From assembly GCA_030682135.1 (NCBI GenBank), contig JAUXQT010000096.1:1-64000 (forward strand): 64,000 nucleotides of DNA, read 5' to 3'. The DNA is from Nitrospirota bacterium (lineage in GTDB: Bacteria; Nitrospirota; Nitrospiria; Nitrospirales; Nitrospiraceae). Every line of letters begins with the position of its first letter. The first letter of the stretch is position 1. Positions 34,892 to 44,600 of this stretch are shown here, piece by piece. The translations under genes were made by a program, and so were the position numbers. A model generated the notes under the pieces. The model was not told the origin of the DNA, did no database searches, and saw nothing but the letters and a program-made list of their open reading frames with translations.

Positions 34892-35532
34892 ATAGGCCTC
34901 GGGTGCTCTTGGCGGATGACCATACGTTGGTGTTGGATGGATTCCGGAAGCTGTTGGAGGATCGGTGCGAGATTGTAGGCGTCGCGGAGGATGGCCGTGC
35001 ACTGCTTCGAATGGCCGAAGAACTCCAGCCGGATATCGTGACGCTCGACATCTCGATGCCGCAGCTCAATGGGATCGACGCCGCCAGGAAGCTGAAGAAA
35101 ATACTTCCCCGCACCAAGCTGATCTTCGTCACCATGCATGCCGATTCGGCCTATGTGAATGAAGCGTTCAAGGCCGGTGCGTCGGGTTATCTGCTCAAAC
35201 GATCCGCCGGCTCAGAATTACTCCAAGCCATTGAATCGGCTATGGGTGGGCAGTGTTATGTCACCCCATTGGTCGCAAAAGGTCTGGTGAAGTCGGTCAT
35301 CACCGGCGGCAGGCCTGCAGTGCTGAAGGACAAACCATTGACGGCGCGTCAACGAGAAGTCTTGCAACTCGTGGCGGAAGGGATGACGGTCAAGGAGATT
35401 GCGGCGACCCTCAATATCTCACCGAAGACCGTCGAGTTTCACAAGTCGCAGATCATGACCCACCTCGATCTTCATACGACGGCGGAGCTGACAAAGTACG
35501 CGCTCCTTCACGGCCTCACCGCATCGGACTAA
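34888..35532 (+). CDS. NarL/FixJ family response regulator
   Basis: Protein of 214 residues. Receiver domain: DD pocket (LLADDHTLVLDG), phosphoacceptor Asp in IVTLDISMPQLNG, switch Thr in FVTMHAD and Lys in LLKRSAG. C-terminal LuxR-type helix-turn-helix: LTARQREVLQLVAEGMTVKEIAATLNISPKTVEFHKSQIM. It overlaps the cognate kinase gene by four bases. It is probably the transcriptional output of the signalling island. Confidence 0.94.
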   Translation: MNRPRVLLADDHTLVLDGFRKLLEDRCEIVGVAEDGRALLRMAEELQPDIVTLDISMPQLNGIDAARKLKKILPRTKLIFVTMHADSAYVNEAFKAGASGYLLKRSAGSELLQAIESAMGGQCYVTPLVAKGLVKSVITGGRPAVLKDKPLTARQREVLQLVAEGMTVKEIAATLNISPKTVEFHKSQIMTHLDLHTTAELTKYALLHGLTASD

Positions 35533-35795
35533 GCGTTTGTCCGCTCCCTGCCGTACGAACCGATTCCGCAGCCCCGATTGTGTATCACGGTTTATAGAGT
35601 GCCCGAGCGCCGCGCTGCGGGACCGGCAAGCGGAGCGATGACTGCCGCAGGGGCCCGATGAAGATCCTGTCCGATTTCCCCAGGGAGATTAGCCCCTGTC
35701 CCTAGGGACAAGCCTAGTGTGCTTTCTCCTTCCTCCGCTTTACTATGCATCAGCAAGTATACACAGGCGCATTCTCAATTAGTGGAGGGCAGATC

Positions 35796-36200
35796 ATGGA
35801 GAAGATGCGGCTTCTTCTGGCGGATGACAATCCACATGTGCTGCAGATGCTGGCCTGCCTGTTGTCGGACGAAGATCGGATTGTGGGGACGGTCCCGGAT
35901 GGGAGAGCCCTCCTCATTGCTGCAGCCGAACTCAGGCCGGACATCGTTATTTCAGATATCGATATGCCTGGCGTCAATGGCTTGGAGGCAGCCAGTCAAT
36001 TGCGGGAGCTGCTTCCGCACACGAAAGTCATTCTCATGAGTGGTCATGACGACTCGGACCATGTTGCGCTCGCCTTTGCGGCGGGAGCCTATGCCTTTGT
36101 GTCAAAGGGGCAGATGGGGGATTTGCGAACCACCTTTAATGAGATCATCAGAAATGCCCTCGCTCGACCGGCATCCGAAGAACTTGTAGGGCTGGCATGA
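35796..36200 (+). CDS. Single-domain response regulator (receiver only)
   Basis: Protein of 134 residues; the ATG at 35796 follows GGAGGGCAGATC. It is a complete receiver: LLLADDNPHVL, phosphoacceptor Asp in IVISDIDMPGVNG, switch Ser in LMSGHDD, Lys in FVSKGQMG. No output domain. It is most similar to the receiver of the NarL-type regulator just upstream, so it may have arisen from it and act as a phosphate sink or a protein-protein switch. It precedes a zinc-binding microprotein gene by 44 bp. Confidence 0.85.
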   Translation: MEKMRLLLADDNPHVLQMLACLLSDEDRIVGTVPDGRALLIAAAELRPDIVISDIDMPGVNGLEAASQLRELLPHTKVILMSGHDDSDHVALAFAAGAYAFVSKGQMGDLRTTFNEIIRNALARPASEELVGLA

Positions 36201-36244
36201 CCGGCACGACCCTATGGAATTTCTGAAGAGCGGAGTGTTGCCAT

Positions 36245-36496
36245 ATGAATCCCGATGATGGGCTCACACGAGCAACCGAGCCCGATTCTCGCGCGGTTCG
36301 TTGTTTGCTTTGCCATAGGATGCGCTCGGCTGATTCATCTGAGCTTGCCGCTCCGGAATGGAATCAATTGCCAGAGGTCTTTCTGTCCGATACCTACTGC
36401 GATGACTGCGCAGTTTTTTATCGTCAGCTCATGACCTATGGAGATCCCGGGCAGGGATCGGGTGCCCGGGACACGCCTTTCCCGCCTGTCATGTAG
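36245..36496 (+). CDS. Small putative zinc-binding protein
   Basis: Protein of 83 residues with two Cys pairs, RCLLCHRMR and DTYCDDCAVFY, spaced about 35 residues, as in a treble-clef or zinc ribbon. An acidic N-terminus and a disordered C-terminus flank them. GGAG lies nine bases before the ATG. It has no family I can name. It belongs to a run of small receivers and zinc-binding proteins. Confidence 0.6.
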   Translation: MNPDDGLTRATEPDSRAVRCLLCHRMRSADSSELAAPEWNQLPEVFLSDTYCDDCAVFYRQLMTYGDPGQGSGARDTPFPPVM

Positions 36497-36592
36497 GACG
36501 CAAAAATGGCAGCGTCCAGGAGAAGTTGTGTGGCGGGCGATGTGTTGAGTTCGTGACGGCGCTCGGCAGCCATTTCAATGTGTGAGGCGACA

Positions 36593-36997
36593 ATGGGGGC
36601 AGGCTCAGGACCGGCGCTGGACAGTCAAACTAATCACACCGACGTCGGTATTGTCATGCTGGGAGAGTCGTTGCAACTCCACTATGCGAATGATCGGGCA
36701 CGCCATTACATGGACCGAGCCGGGAATATGGACTCGGCCGTGCCACATAGACATGACCTCCGTCTCGAAATTATCAAGTTAGGGACACAAATCCGGGAAC
36801 GCAACACTTGGGGATCATGGTTCCCTCCTGATGAGGACGAGGCTCGAAAGACCGTCAGAACGACGCAGGGGGCCTTTCACTTGCGCGCAATGCGAGTGCC
36901 GGGTCGCAGTGAGCGAGCCGAACAACAGATTCTGATTCTCATTGAAGATCGAGTGAGTGGGGTGTGCTCAACGAATGTGCCGGAGGTTTCCCGATAG
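36593..36997 (+). CDS. Small PAS-like protein
   Basis: Protein of 134 residues, start at 36593 (GAGGCGACA upstream); an ATG at 36578 is also possible. Residues about 15-45 (VGIVMLGESLQLHYANDRAR) read like the first strands of a PAS domain. They are followed by helices and, near the end, paired strands FHLRAMRVPG and QQILILIEDR, the usual PAS end. It has no kinase or output part. It is probably a stand-alone sensor or adaptor in the signalling island; the similarity is by eye. Confidence 0.55.
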   Translation: MGAGSGPALDSQTNHTDVGIVMLGESLQLHYANDRARHYMDRAGNMDSAVPHRHDLRLEIIKLGTQIRERNTWGSWFPPDEDEARKTVRTTQGAFHLRAMRVPGRSERAEQQILILIEDRVSGVCSTNVPEVSR

Positions 36998-37185
36998 GCT
37001 CTAAGAGAGGGTGAGTCCCGATTGTGGCGGCAGGGACGGGTGGCGGTGCATCAAGGTGATACGGCATGGCTCCTCTTGAGAGAACGTTATCATCGTGTGA
37101 ACGGGAGAGACCTACGCGTATGAGAATTGCCGCTCTTGTTCGGAAAGAATCGTTATCCGAGGAAAGGGCGTATGACACCGGGCAG

Positions 37186-37581
37186 ATGTCGATGCGTCGA
37201 CGCATTCTGGTCATCGATCATGACGATGAAGCGAGGGACATGGTCTGTGAGCATCTGCTCGGGCTTGGGTTCTCTGTTGCGAGTGAGGACAGTGGGTTTT
37301 CCGGTCTTGTTCGAATCGCACAGGAAAAGGAACGGGCTCCCTTCGACGGACTCATACTGGAGCTCGATATGCCGTTGCTCGGAGGGATGGCGGTTTTGCG
37401 GGAAATGCGGGATCGTCATTCGGAGATTCCAGTGATTGTGACTGCGTTATCGAGCGAGATCAAGCGTCTCCGCGACGCGGTGAATCTGGGAGCCAAAGAG
37501 TATCTCGTGAAGCCGTTCGATGCTGAACTGTTCGCGAGGAAATGCCGACGCATATTTCCTGACATTGTCAGTTCGACCTGA
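37186..37581 (+). CDS. Receiver protein with Glu in place of the phosphoacceptor Asp
   Basis: Protein of about 131 residues. The start is uncertain: ATGs at 37066, 37120, 37186 and 37192 are in frame, and none has a strong ribosome-binding site; I chose 37186, just before the fold begins. It is a CheY-like fold with acidic residues Asp11 and Asp13 (LVIDHDDE), but the residue four before the M-P proline is Glu59 (LILELDMP), where active receivers have Asp. Thr (VTALSS) and Lys-Pro (YLVKPFD) are kept. Asp-to-Glu at this place often mimics the phosphorylated state, so this may be a permanently active switch. Confidence 0.75.
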   Translation: MSMRRRILVIDHDDEARDMVCEHLLGLGFSVASEDSGFSGLVRIAQEKERAPFDGLILELDMPLLGGMAVLREMRDRHSEIPVIVTALSSEIKRLRDAVNLGAKEYLVKPFDAELFARKCRRIFPDIVSST

Positions 37582-37734
37582 TCAATTGAAAAGTTTAGGC
37601 GATCATATCCATGACGTTCGCGTAAGTTAGATCGGTCCTTCTGGTCCGTTGACGTGACCCACTGCGCTCGATAATGGAGGCCCGGAGAGTGCAGGCTCCA
37701 GGCTCAAGATATTCAGGAATATCGTGAGTGGCAT

Positions 37735-37968
37735 ATGAGATGTGAACGCTGCCGCGGGTTCATCGTTCCGATGCATTTCTGCCACGAGCATACGTGGGAG
37801 TATGACGGGTGGCTCTGTGTGAATTGCGGAAACGTAATCGATCCCCTCATTGAGACCAATAGGGATGTGCAGGCTCATGGGGGCGTAGGGCCCATGACAC
37901 AACGAGGAATGCGTCCCGCACGTGGCGCGGTGGGTTCGATCCACCCTCTTCGTGTCCCTCGCTCATGA
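37735..37968 (+). CDS. Zinc-ribbon microprotein, copy 2
   Basis: Protein of 77 residues. Cysteines MRCERCRGFIV and later LCVNCGNVIDPLIETNR form a zinc ribbon; an extra Cys-His pair (FCHEH) lies between. The tail is basic and glycine-rich. It is a paralogue of the protein at 10895, sharing the last motif almost word for word. As there, a stand-alone receiver gene follows, here after 88 bp. Function unknown. Confidence 0.72.
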   Translation: MRCERCRGFIVPMHFCHEHTWEYDGWLCVNCGNVIDPLIETNRDVQAHGGVGPMTQRGMRPARGAVGSIHPLRVPRS

Positions 37969-38056
37969 TTTAACCGGCCACAGTCGAAGATCGACTCGGC
38001 GGGGATATGCGCAGGCGATGCATGTCTCCGTGTTCGTATATCGGGAGGGCAGATTC

Positions 38057-38458
38057 ATGAGTAAAGCGCAGCAGAAAAACAGCATTCTTGTCGTCGCGAA
38101 GGATCCGGATCTGCGGATGATTGTACGGCTGGCCATGGAAGAAGCAGGATACGAGGTTCACGAAGCACAAGCCGTTCAGGAATGCTGTGCGGCACATGAA
38201 AAATTCCATCCCCTCATGATCGTGGATCTCTCCAAGTCCCAAGAGGGAGAGCTCGACGCCATGCTGACAGCGAAGCGCGAGCATCCAGAAATGAAAATCA
38301 TCGCGATCGGCGGAGGGAGCCGACCAATCAACAGGCTGTTCGAAGACAATCCCTCCGGGGTGGCCAGGACGTTCTGGAAACCCTTCGAGCTTGGCGACCT
38401 CGTGAGAGCGGTTGAGAAAGAATTACGCATCACGGCAAGAGGATTACTCAATGTTTGA
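38057..38458 (+). CDS. Degenerate single-domain receiver
   Basis: Protein of 133 residues, ATG at 38057 with GGAGGGCAGATTC upstream. The fold is CheY-like (SILVVAKDPDLRMIVRLAMEEAGYEV, LMIVDLSKSQ, TFWKPFELGDLV). The acidic pair that binds Mg is mostly lost (Ala14-Lys15 before Asp16), while Asp57 and the Lys-Pro pair remain. It may therefore be phosphorylated poorly or not at all and work by binding partners. The gene overlaps the next one by eight bases. Confidence 0.75.
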   Translation: MSKAQQKNSILVVAKDPDLRMIVRLAMEEAGYEVHEAQAVQECCAAHEKFHPLMIVDLSKSQEGELDAMLTAKREHPEMKIIAIGGGSRPINRLFEDNPSGVARTFWKPFELGDLVRAVEKELRITARGLLNV

Positions 38459-38963
38459 AGAAATCAAGAAACGCATCCTGTCAATGCTGCGACAGTCCGT
38501 CGGCAGGACCCAACAGTTTCATTCCGGAGACCGAAGGCATGCGCAGTGGGACGGTCTCGCCGTTGTCTGCGTTTGCCTGGCATTGACAGCGGGTTGCGCA
38601 AATCAGCCGGGCACTCAGCCGGTACGGATACATGACATTCAAATCCTGGAGCATGTCAGCCCTCAAGACTTGTATGTGACGACCGGAGATGAGGTGCGAT
38701 GGCAAAATCTGCGGTCCGATCCTGTCAAAGTCGGGCTTCTCAGTCATCATCATCTGAGTCTTGTGTTATGTGAGAAGGGTTTTACGCGGTTCGGTATGGT
38801 GGACGATACCGCCACGATTCCACCGATGGGTTATGTGAGCTTATGCTTTTCCCGACCTGGAATTGTTCAGTACAACGTCTGGTTGAATCCTGCCGATCCA
38901 CGCGGACGCATGACTCCGACAGCGAGAATCCAGGTATCTAACCTCTCGACCGGTCGAAAATAA
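38451..38963 (+). CDS. Lipoprotein with cupredoxin-like sandwich
   Basis: Protein of 170 residues overlapping the receiver gene by eight bases. An unusually long basic N-region (about 34 residues) precedes a hydrophobic stretch with lipobox LTAGC (Cys near 50). The mature part (VSPQDLYVTTGDEVRWQNLRSD, then GYVSLCFSRPGIVQYNVWL) has the strand order of a plastocyanin-like domain, but the Cys-x-x-His-x-x-Met copper loop is not there; a HHH cluster (LLSHHHLSL) is notable. It may bind metal in another way. The efflux operon starts 140 bp downstream. Confidence 0.55.
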   Translation: MFEEIKKRILSMLRQSVGRTQQFHSGDRRHAQWDGLAVVCVCLALTAGCANQPGTQPVRIHDIQILEHVSPQDLYVTTGDEVRWQNLRSDPVKVGLLSHHHLSLVLCEKGFTRFGMVDDTATIPPMGYVSLCFSRPGIVQYNVWLNPADPRGRMTPTARIQVSNLSTGRK

Positions 38964-39104
38964 TAAAAAAAGAGCGTATCCTTGAAAATCATTCTTCATG
39001 CCGGATAGCGGCGTGGACGGGGTGTTACGAGCTTGTCGGGATGCACAGTGGACGATCCCTCGCAGGATGACATCAAATATATGGTGGACAAAAGGTATCG
39101 CACG

Positions 39105-40460
39105 ATGAACAGAACAACTCAATGGTCGTGTTTTTCAGAGGAATATGCTCGTGGGTTTTTCGTCGCAAGAAGCAGGACCGCATCGACGGGATTCTTCTCG
39201 ATGATCGCTCTCGCAGCGACTTGTATGATGGTTCTCGTCTGCTCAACGACCCATGCAGCCGGAAATGCCCCTGGGATATATACGTTGGAGGGGATTGTCC
39301 AGCTGGCGTTGGAACATAATCCGACGATGGCAGGCGCGCAAGGGTTTATCGATCAGCAGCGTGGCCAACAAACCCTTGCGGGCTCCTATCCCAATCCGAC
39401 GGTGACCGGAAACAGCGGAGTGGGAGAAATCAGAGATGCGGGGCGGGCTGACATCGGTCCATCGCTCGCACGGCAATCGCTGACAGAATATAACGCCACG
39501 ATCGGGCAGCCTTTGGAATGGCCGGGGATGCGTGCTGCACGGCAGCGGGCAGCAGATGCCGGAGTGGCCACTGCTAATTCCGGTCTTACAGAAACCCGCT
39601 TGAATCTTATCGCCCAGGTCAAAGTGGCCTTCTACGATCTCCTGCTGGCCCAGCAGGATGCCGGTTTGGCTCGGCAGAATCTCGATATCGTCGACGGGGT
39701 GGCCCGAATCGTCAAAGCCCGTGTGAAATCAGGGGAAGCCCCTCAGTTTGAGGCGATCAAGGCCGAAGTCGAAGTCCTCAAGGCGCGGCAACAGCTGGCG
39801 CGGGCCGACAATTCAGTCCGGATCAATCGTGTCGTCGTGGATACCTACACCGGCGGCGCTCTGGGACTCTCCTATTCGGTGAACGGTGAATTCGTCGGCA
39901 TCCCGAACGGAGTGCTCCTCGATCCCTTGATGACACGCATGCTGAATCAGCACCCCACCATTCAACGTCTGCTTCAATCGGTTGAACAATCAGAGTGGAA
40001 GCTTGAGTTTGAACGGCAATCCCGTGTGCCGAACGTCACGGTGAACGGCAGTTATTGGCGTGAAATTGGCCGTGAAGCATGGCAGGGAGGACTCTCGGTT
40101 CCGATTCCGACCTGGTATCGCCGCCAGGGGGAAATCGCTTCGGCATTGGGGACCAAACGGCGCGAGGAGGCGGAATTGCTGCGGGCGCGCAATGAGCTTG
40201 TGCGAGCGGTGCACCAACATTTTCAGGATGTCAGAACCACGGCTGAATTGATTGAGGTGTTCGATAAGGGTTTGCTGAAGCAGGCTCAGGAGGCTTTACG
40301 GCTCGCTCAGTTCAGTTTTCAGCAGGGAGCGTCCAGCCTGTTGGAGGTCTTCGACGCGCAACGTGTGCAGCGACAGATCCAGATGGACTACGTGCAGGCT
40401 CGGTATGACTTGTCAGTGTCGCTGGCTCGGCTCGAACGAGCGGTCGGAGGGACGCTATGA
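39105..40460 (+). CDS. TolC-family outer-membrane channel of heavy-metal efflux
   Basis: Protein of 451 residues (start at 39105, AAAGGTATCGCACG upstream; earlier ATGs lack a site). The signal peptide ends near STTHAAG (about residue 50). Two OEP repeats of long helices follow, with YTLEGIVQLALEHNPTMAGAQ at the start and LRLAQFSFQQGASSLLEVFDAQR at the end, as in CusC/CzcC. It forms the outer-membrane tunnel of a tripartite pump with the next two gene products. The stop overlaps the adaptor gene start as ATGA. Confidence 0.88.
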   Translation: MNRTTQWSCFSEEYARGFFVARSRTASTGFFSMIALAATCMMVLVCSTTHAAGNAPGIYTLEGIVQLALEHNPTMAGAQGFIDQQRGQQTLAGSYPNPTVTGNSGVGEIRDAGRADIGPSLARQSLTEYNATIGQPLEWPGMRAARQRAADAGVATANSGLTETRLNLIAQVKVAFYDLLLAQQDAGLARQNLDIVDGVARIVKARVKSGEAPQFEAIKAEVEVLKARQQLARADNSVRINRVVVDTYTGGALGLSYSVNGEFVGIPNGVLLDPLMTRMLNQHPTIQRLLQSVEQSEWKLEFERQSRVPNVTVNGSYWREIGREAWQGGLSVPIPTWYRRQGEIASALGTKRREEAELLRARNELVRAVHQHFQDVRTTAELIEVFDKGLLKQAQEALRLAQFSFQQGASSLLEVFDAQRVQRQIQMDYVQARYDLSVSLARLERAVGGTL

Positions 40461-41686
40461 GCGATACTGTCTGTGCCGCACTGAGTCAGGCGTGGAGAGA
40501 GAGTTCGGCACGAGGTTTCACGGGCTCGGCTCTCGGTCTGCTCCTTGTCGCGGTAGCGGCAGTATTCGGTTGTGATGGCGCGCCGTCCACGTCTGCGGTT
40601 GCGCCGCAGCAGGCTGCCCCCGTCGAGGGACTCGTCCGTCTGTCGGCGAAAGAATCCTTGCGTGTCGGGGTGGCAGTTGCTCCGGTGGTTCGGAGCGAGT
40701 TCAGGACCCACCGGGAGTTTCCCGCTCTCGTCCAGCCGAATCAGCGCGCGATGGCTGATATTACCACCCTGGTCCGGGGCCGCGTCGTCGATGTCTACGC
40801 GGATCTTGGCCAACAGGTTGAAGCGAACGCCCTGCTGGCGATTCTCTATAGCAGCGACCTAGGCCTTGCCCAATCTGCGTATCTCAAGGCGCGGGCTCGG
40901 CTCCACCTCGCAGAGCAGGCCTATGCGCGGGCGAAATTTCTCCTGAAAGAGCAGGTGATCGGTGAAGCCGAAGCACAGCGTCGACAGGCGGAATTGCTCA
41001 GCATGCAAGCGGAAGAGCATGAGTCTCGAGACCGCTTGAGACTGCTGGGGATGGACGACGATCAATTTCTCCGTCTTGGCCGCAGCCGGAATATTCAATC
41101 CCATGTGCCGATCGTGGCCCCCTTCGCCGGCCGCATTATCGGGCGCAACATGACGAGAGGTGAAGTCGTCGAGACGACCGAGAAACTCTTTGTCATCGCC
41201 GACCTGTCGGAGGTCTGGGTGCAGGCCAACATTCCGGAACGGGATATTGCGTTCGTGCATGCCAGCCATGCATCCGGAGGCCGCCAGGTGGAGGTTCGGA
41301 TCAATGCGTATCCGAAAGAGGTGATGACGGGCACCATTACGTATGTGGGCGATGTGCTGGACCCTGCCACTCGCACGATGCAAGTCCGGCTTGAGTTGCC
41401 GAACCCGGACGGGCGGCTCAAACCGGAAATGTTCGCGACAATCCGCCTCTCGTCCGAGCCCCAGCCGGATCAGCTCGTGGTGCCGGACGCTGCATTGCAG
41501 CGGGATCAGGGTCGGACATTTGTGTTTGTGCAACGGGATGCGGATACCTATGAAGCCCGTGATGTCCAGATCGGTGAGTCCAACGGGATTGCCACGACCA
41601 TCCTCAGCGGCTTGAGCGAAGGAGATTCGGTTGTGACGCACGGCGCCTTCCTCTTGAAATCTGAATTATTGAAGAAGCAGGTCTGA
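40457..41686 (+). CDS. RND efflux periplasmic adaptor (CusB/CzcB family)
   Basis: Protein of 409 residues. The leader ends in a possible lipobox (AVFGC, Cys near 35). It has the membrane-fusion-protein plan: RAMADITTLVRGRVVDVYADLGQQVEANALLAILYS (lipoyl-like half), a helical hairpin (residues about 130-195), SHVPIVAPFAGRIIGRNMTRGEVVETTEKLFVIADLSEVWVQANIPE (second half and barrel) and a membrane-proximal domain. It lacks the N-terminal Met-rich CusB metal site and the C-terminal CzcB histidine region. It links the RND pump to the TolC channel; operon overlaps on both sides. Confidence 0.9.
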   Translation: MSDTVCAALSQAWRESSARGFTGSALGLLLVAVAAVFGCDGAPSTSAVAPQQAAPVEGLVRLSAKESLRVGVAVAPVVRSEFRTHREFPALVQPNQRAMADITTLVRGRVVDVYADLGQQVEANALLAILYSSDLGLAQSAYLKARARLHLAEQAYARAKFLLKEQVIGEAEAQRRQAELLSMQAEEHESRDRLRLLGMDDDQFLRLGRSRNIQSHVPIVAPFAGRIIGRNMTRGEVVETTEKLFVIADLSEVWVQANIPERDIAFVHASHASGGRQVEVRINAYPKEVMTGTITYVGDVLDPATRTMQVRLELPNPDGRLKPEMFATIRLSSEPQPDQLVVPDAALQRDQGRTFVFVQRDADTYEARDVQIGESNGIATTILSGLSEGDSVVTHGAFLLKSELLKKQV

Positions 41687-44600
41687 TGGTCGCGCGACTC
41701 CTCGAACTGTCCCTCCGCCAGCGCATGCTCATCGTGATCTTCTCGGTCATGATCGCGGCAGGGGGACTCTACGCCTTTCGAACCATTCCCATCGATGCGT
41801 TCCCCGACGTCACCAGCGTACTGGTGCAGGTGGTCACCAAGGCGCCCGGACTGTCGCCGGCAGAAGTCGAACGGCTGGTGACCTATCCGATCGAACTACA
41901 GCTGACCGGTGTGCCCTCTCTGACGGAGCTGCGATCGCTTACCAAGGTCGGTCTCTCGCTCGTCACGATCGTCTTCGACGACTCGATGGATATCAACCTT
42001 GCGCGTCAACTGGTGCTCGAACGACTGATTGAAGTGAAGGAACTGCTCCCCCCTGGGGCGGAGCCGATGTTGGTGCCAAACAGCACGGGACTCGGGGAGG
42101 TCTTCCAATATTACCTGGAGGCACCGTTACGTCTTGATCAGGACCCTGCCGCGACTGAACGGGCATTGATCGATCAACGCACGGTTCAGGATTGGATCAT
42201 TCGACCGCTGTTGAAGAGCACGCCGGAGGTCATTGACGTCAATTCGATGGGCGGGTACAGCAAACAGTACCAGGTCCTGATCGAGCCGGCGATGCTGCGC
42301 AAATACAACCTCACCCTCCACGACGTCTTTGAAGCCATCGCCAACAACAATGCCAATGCCGGCGGCGATATCCTGGAAAAACATGCCGAGAAATACATCG
42401 TGCGGGGGGTCGGACTCATCCGCACCATTCAGGATATCGAACGCATCGTCGTGAAAGCTGTCGCCGGGACGCCGGTCTTCGTGGGCGATGTGGCCCAGGT
42501 ACGGGTCGACCATGCCGTTCGACATGGCGCCACCGTGTTGAATGGAGAGCGGGAGGTGGTGAGCGGTATCGTCCTGATGTTGCGGGGAGGTAATGCCCGC
42601 GACGTCGTTGAAAGCATCAAGGCTCGCATCGAGGACATCCATGTCAAACAGCTGCTTCCCGACGGACTGAAGATCGTGCCGTTCTACGACCGGATCGAGC
42701 TGATCAACGCGGCGTTAAGCACCGTCTATAAGGCGCTCGCGGAGGGGGTGGTGCTGGTCGTCCTCGTCCTCTTCCTCTTTCTAGGCAACGTCCGGAGCGC
42801 GCTGATTGTCGTCGGCACCCTGGTTCTGGCCCCTCTGGCCACGTTCATCGTGATGGGCCAGGTCGGTCTGACGGCCAACCTCATGTCGCTGGGCGGATTG
42901 ACCATTGCGATCGGCATGATCGTCGACGGATCCGTGGTGGTGGTCGAAAATGTCTATCGGCACCTCTCGCTGCAGCATGGCAGCGCCAGGAAACACAGTG
43001 AGGTAATCCTGTCGGCGGCGAAAGAGGTCGCGCAGCCGGTCGTGTTCGGCATCTTGATCATCATCATCGTGTTCCTGCCGGTGCTGTCCCTCCAGGGGAT
43101 GGAAGGCAAGATGTTCAAGCCGTTGGCCTACACTATTATGATCGCGCTCCTGGTGTCGCTGGTTCTGTCGCTGACTCTGTCGCCGGTCCTCTGCTCCCTG
43201 ATGTTGAAGCGGGGAAGCGAAGAGGATCCCTGGATCGTCCGCTGGGTCAAGCGTCTCTATGCGCCGTCACTTCGCTGGGCGCTTGGGAATGGGAAGATCG
43301 TGCTGAGTACGGCTGTCGGATTGCTTCTCTGCAGTCTGGTGCTCGTGCCATTCCTGGGGAGTGAGTTCATTCCGACGTTGAACGAGGGCTCCGTCGCTCC
43401 CCAAACTATCCGGCTTCCCAGCGTGTCGCTGCAGGCCTCCATCGAGATCGAAAAAGACATGCAACGCGCGATGCTGGAATTTCCGGAAGTCGAAATGGTG
43501 CTGTCGAAGATCGGCAGAACCGAATTGGGGAACGATCCACAAGAGGCCAACGAAAGCGATCCTGTCGTGCGGCTTCGTCCGCTCGATCAATGGACGACTG
43601 CCCGCACGATGCCGGAACTGATGCAGAAGTTCCGGGAACGGTTGACGCGGGTCCCGGGCGCCACGTTCCTGATCAGTCAGCCCATTCAACAGCGGGTCGA
43701 TGAGTTGATTTCAGGGGTGCGGACGGAAGCGACGGTCAAGTTGTTCGGTGACGATCTGGAGCTGTTGCGGCTCAAAGCGAACGACATCGCCGGTGTGCTG
43801 GCGACCGTGCGCGGGGTGCGGGACATCAAGGTCGAGCAAGTGTTCGGGCAGCCCTACCTGACGATCGATATCGACCGCGGCAAGATCGCCCGGCATGGCA
43901 TCAACGTCGCCGATGTGCGGGAGATCATCACGACGGCGATCGGCGGGAGCGCGGCCACCCGCGTGTACGAGGGCCAGCAGCGGTTCGACCTGTTCGTGCG
44001 CTTTCCGGAACAGTACCGGAACAGTGCCGAGACCATCGGCAATATTCTGCTGACCGACGCATCCGGCCGGCTGGTTCCCCTTGGCGATCTGGGGACGGTT
44101 CGGGTGGAGGAAGGGCCTGGACGGATCAGCCGCGAGCGGCTGCAGCGCTACGTGTCTATCGGGTTCAACACGCTAGGGCGTGACATCGGCAGCCTGGTGT
44201 CCGAGGCGCAGGAGAAAATTACCGCACAGGTGGCGCTTCCGTCCGGCTACACGATCACGTGGGGAGGGTCGTTCGAAAACATGGAACGGGCGATGTCCAG
44301 GCTCAAGATCATTGTGCCCATGACCATCGGGCTCATCTTTCTATTGCTGTACTCGTCGTTCGATTCGCTCCGTCAGGCCACCCTCATCATTCTGAATCTG
44401 CCCTTCGCCTTGGTGGGTGGGGTTGTGGCGCTGTGGCTGACAGGGGAATATCTCAGCGTGCCTGCCTCCATCGGCTTCATCAACCTCTTCGGCGTGGCCG
44501 TCCTGAACGGCATTGTGCTGGTTTCGTACATGAACACGTTGCGTGACGAGGGCCGCAGTCTGGAGGAGGCCGTGGTCGTAGGCTGTTTGCTCCGGTTGCG

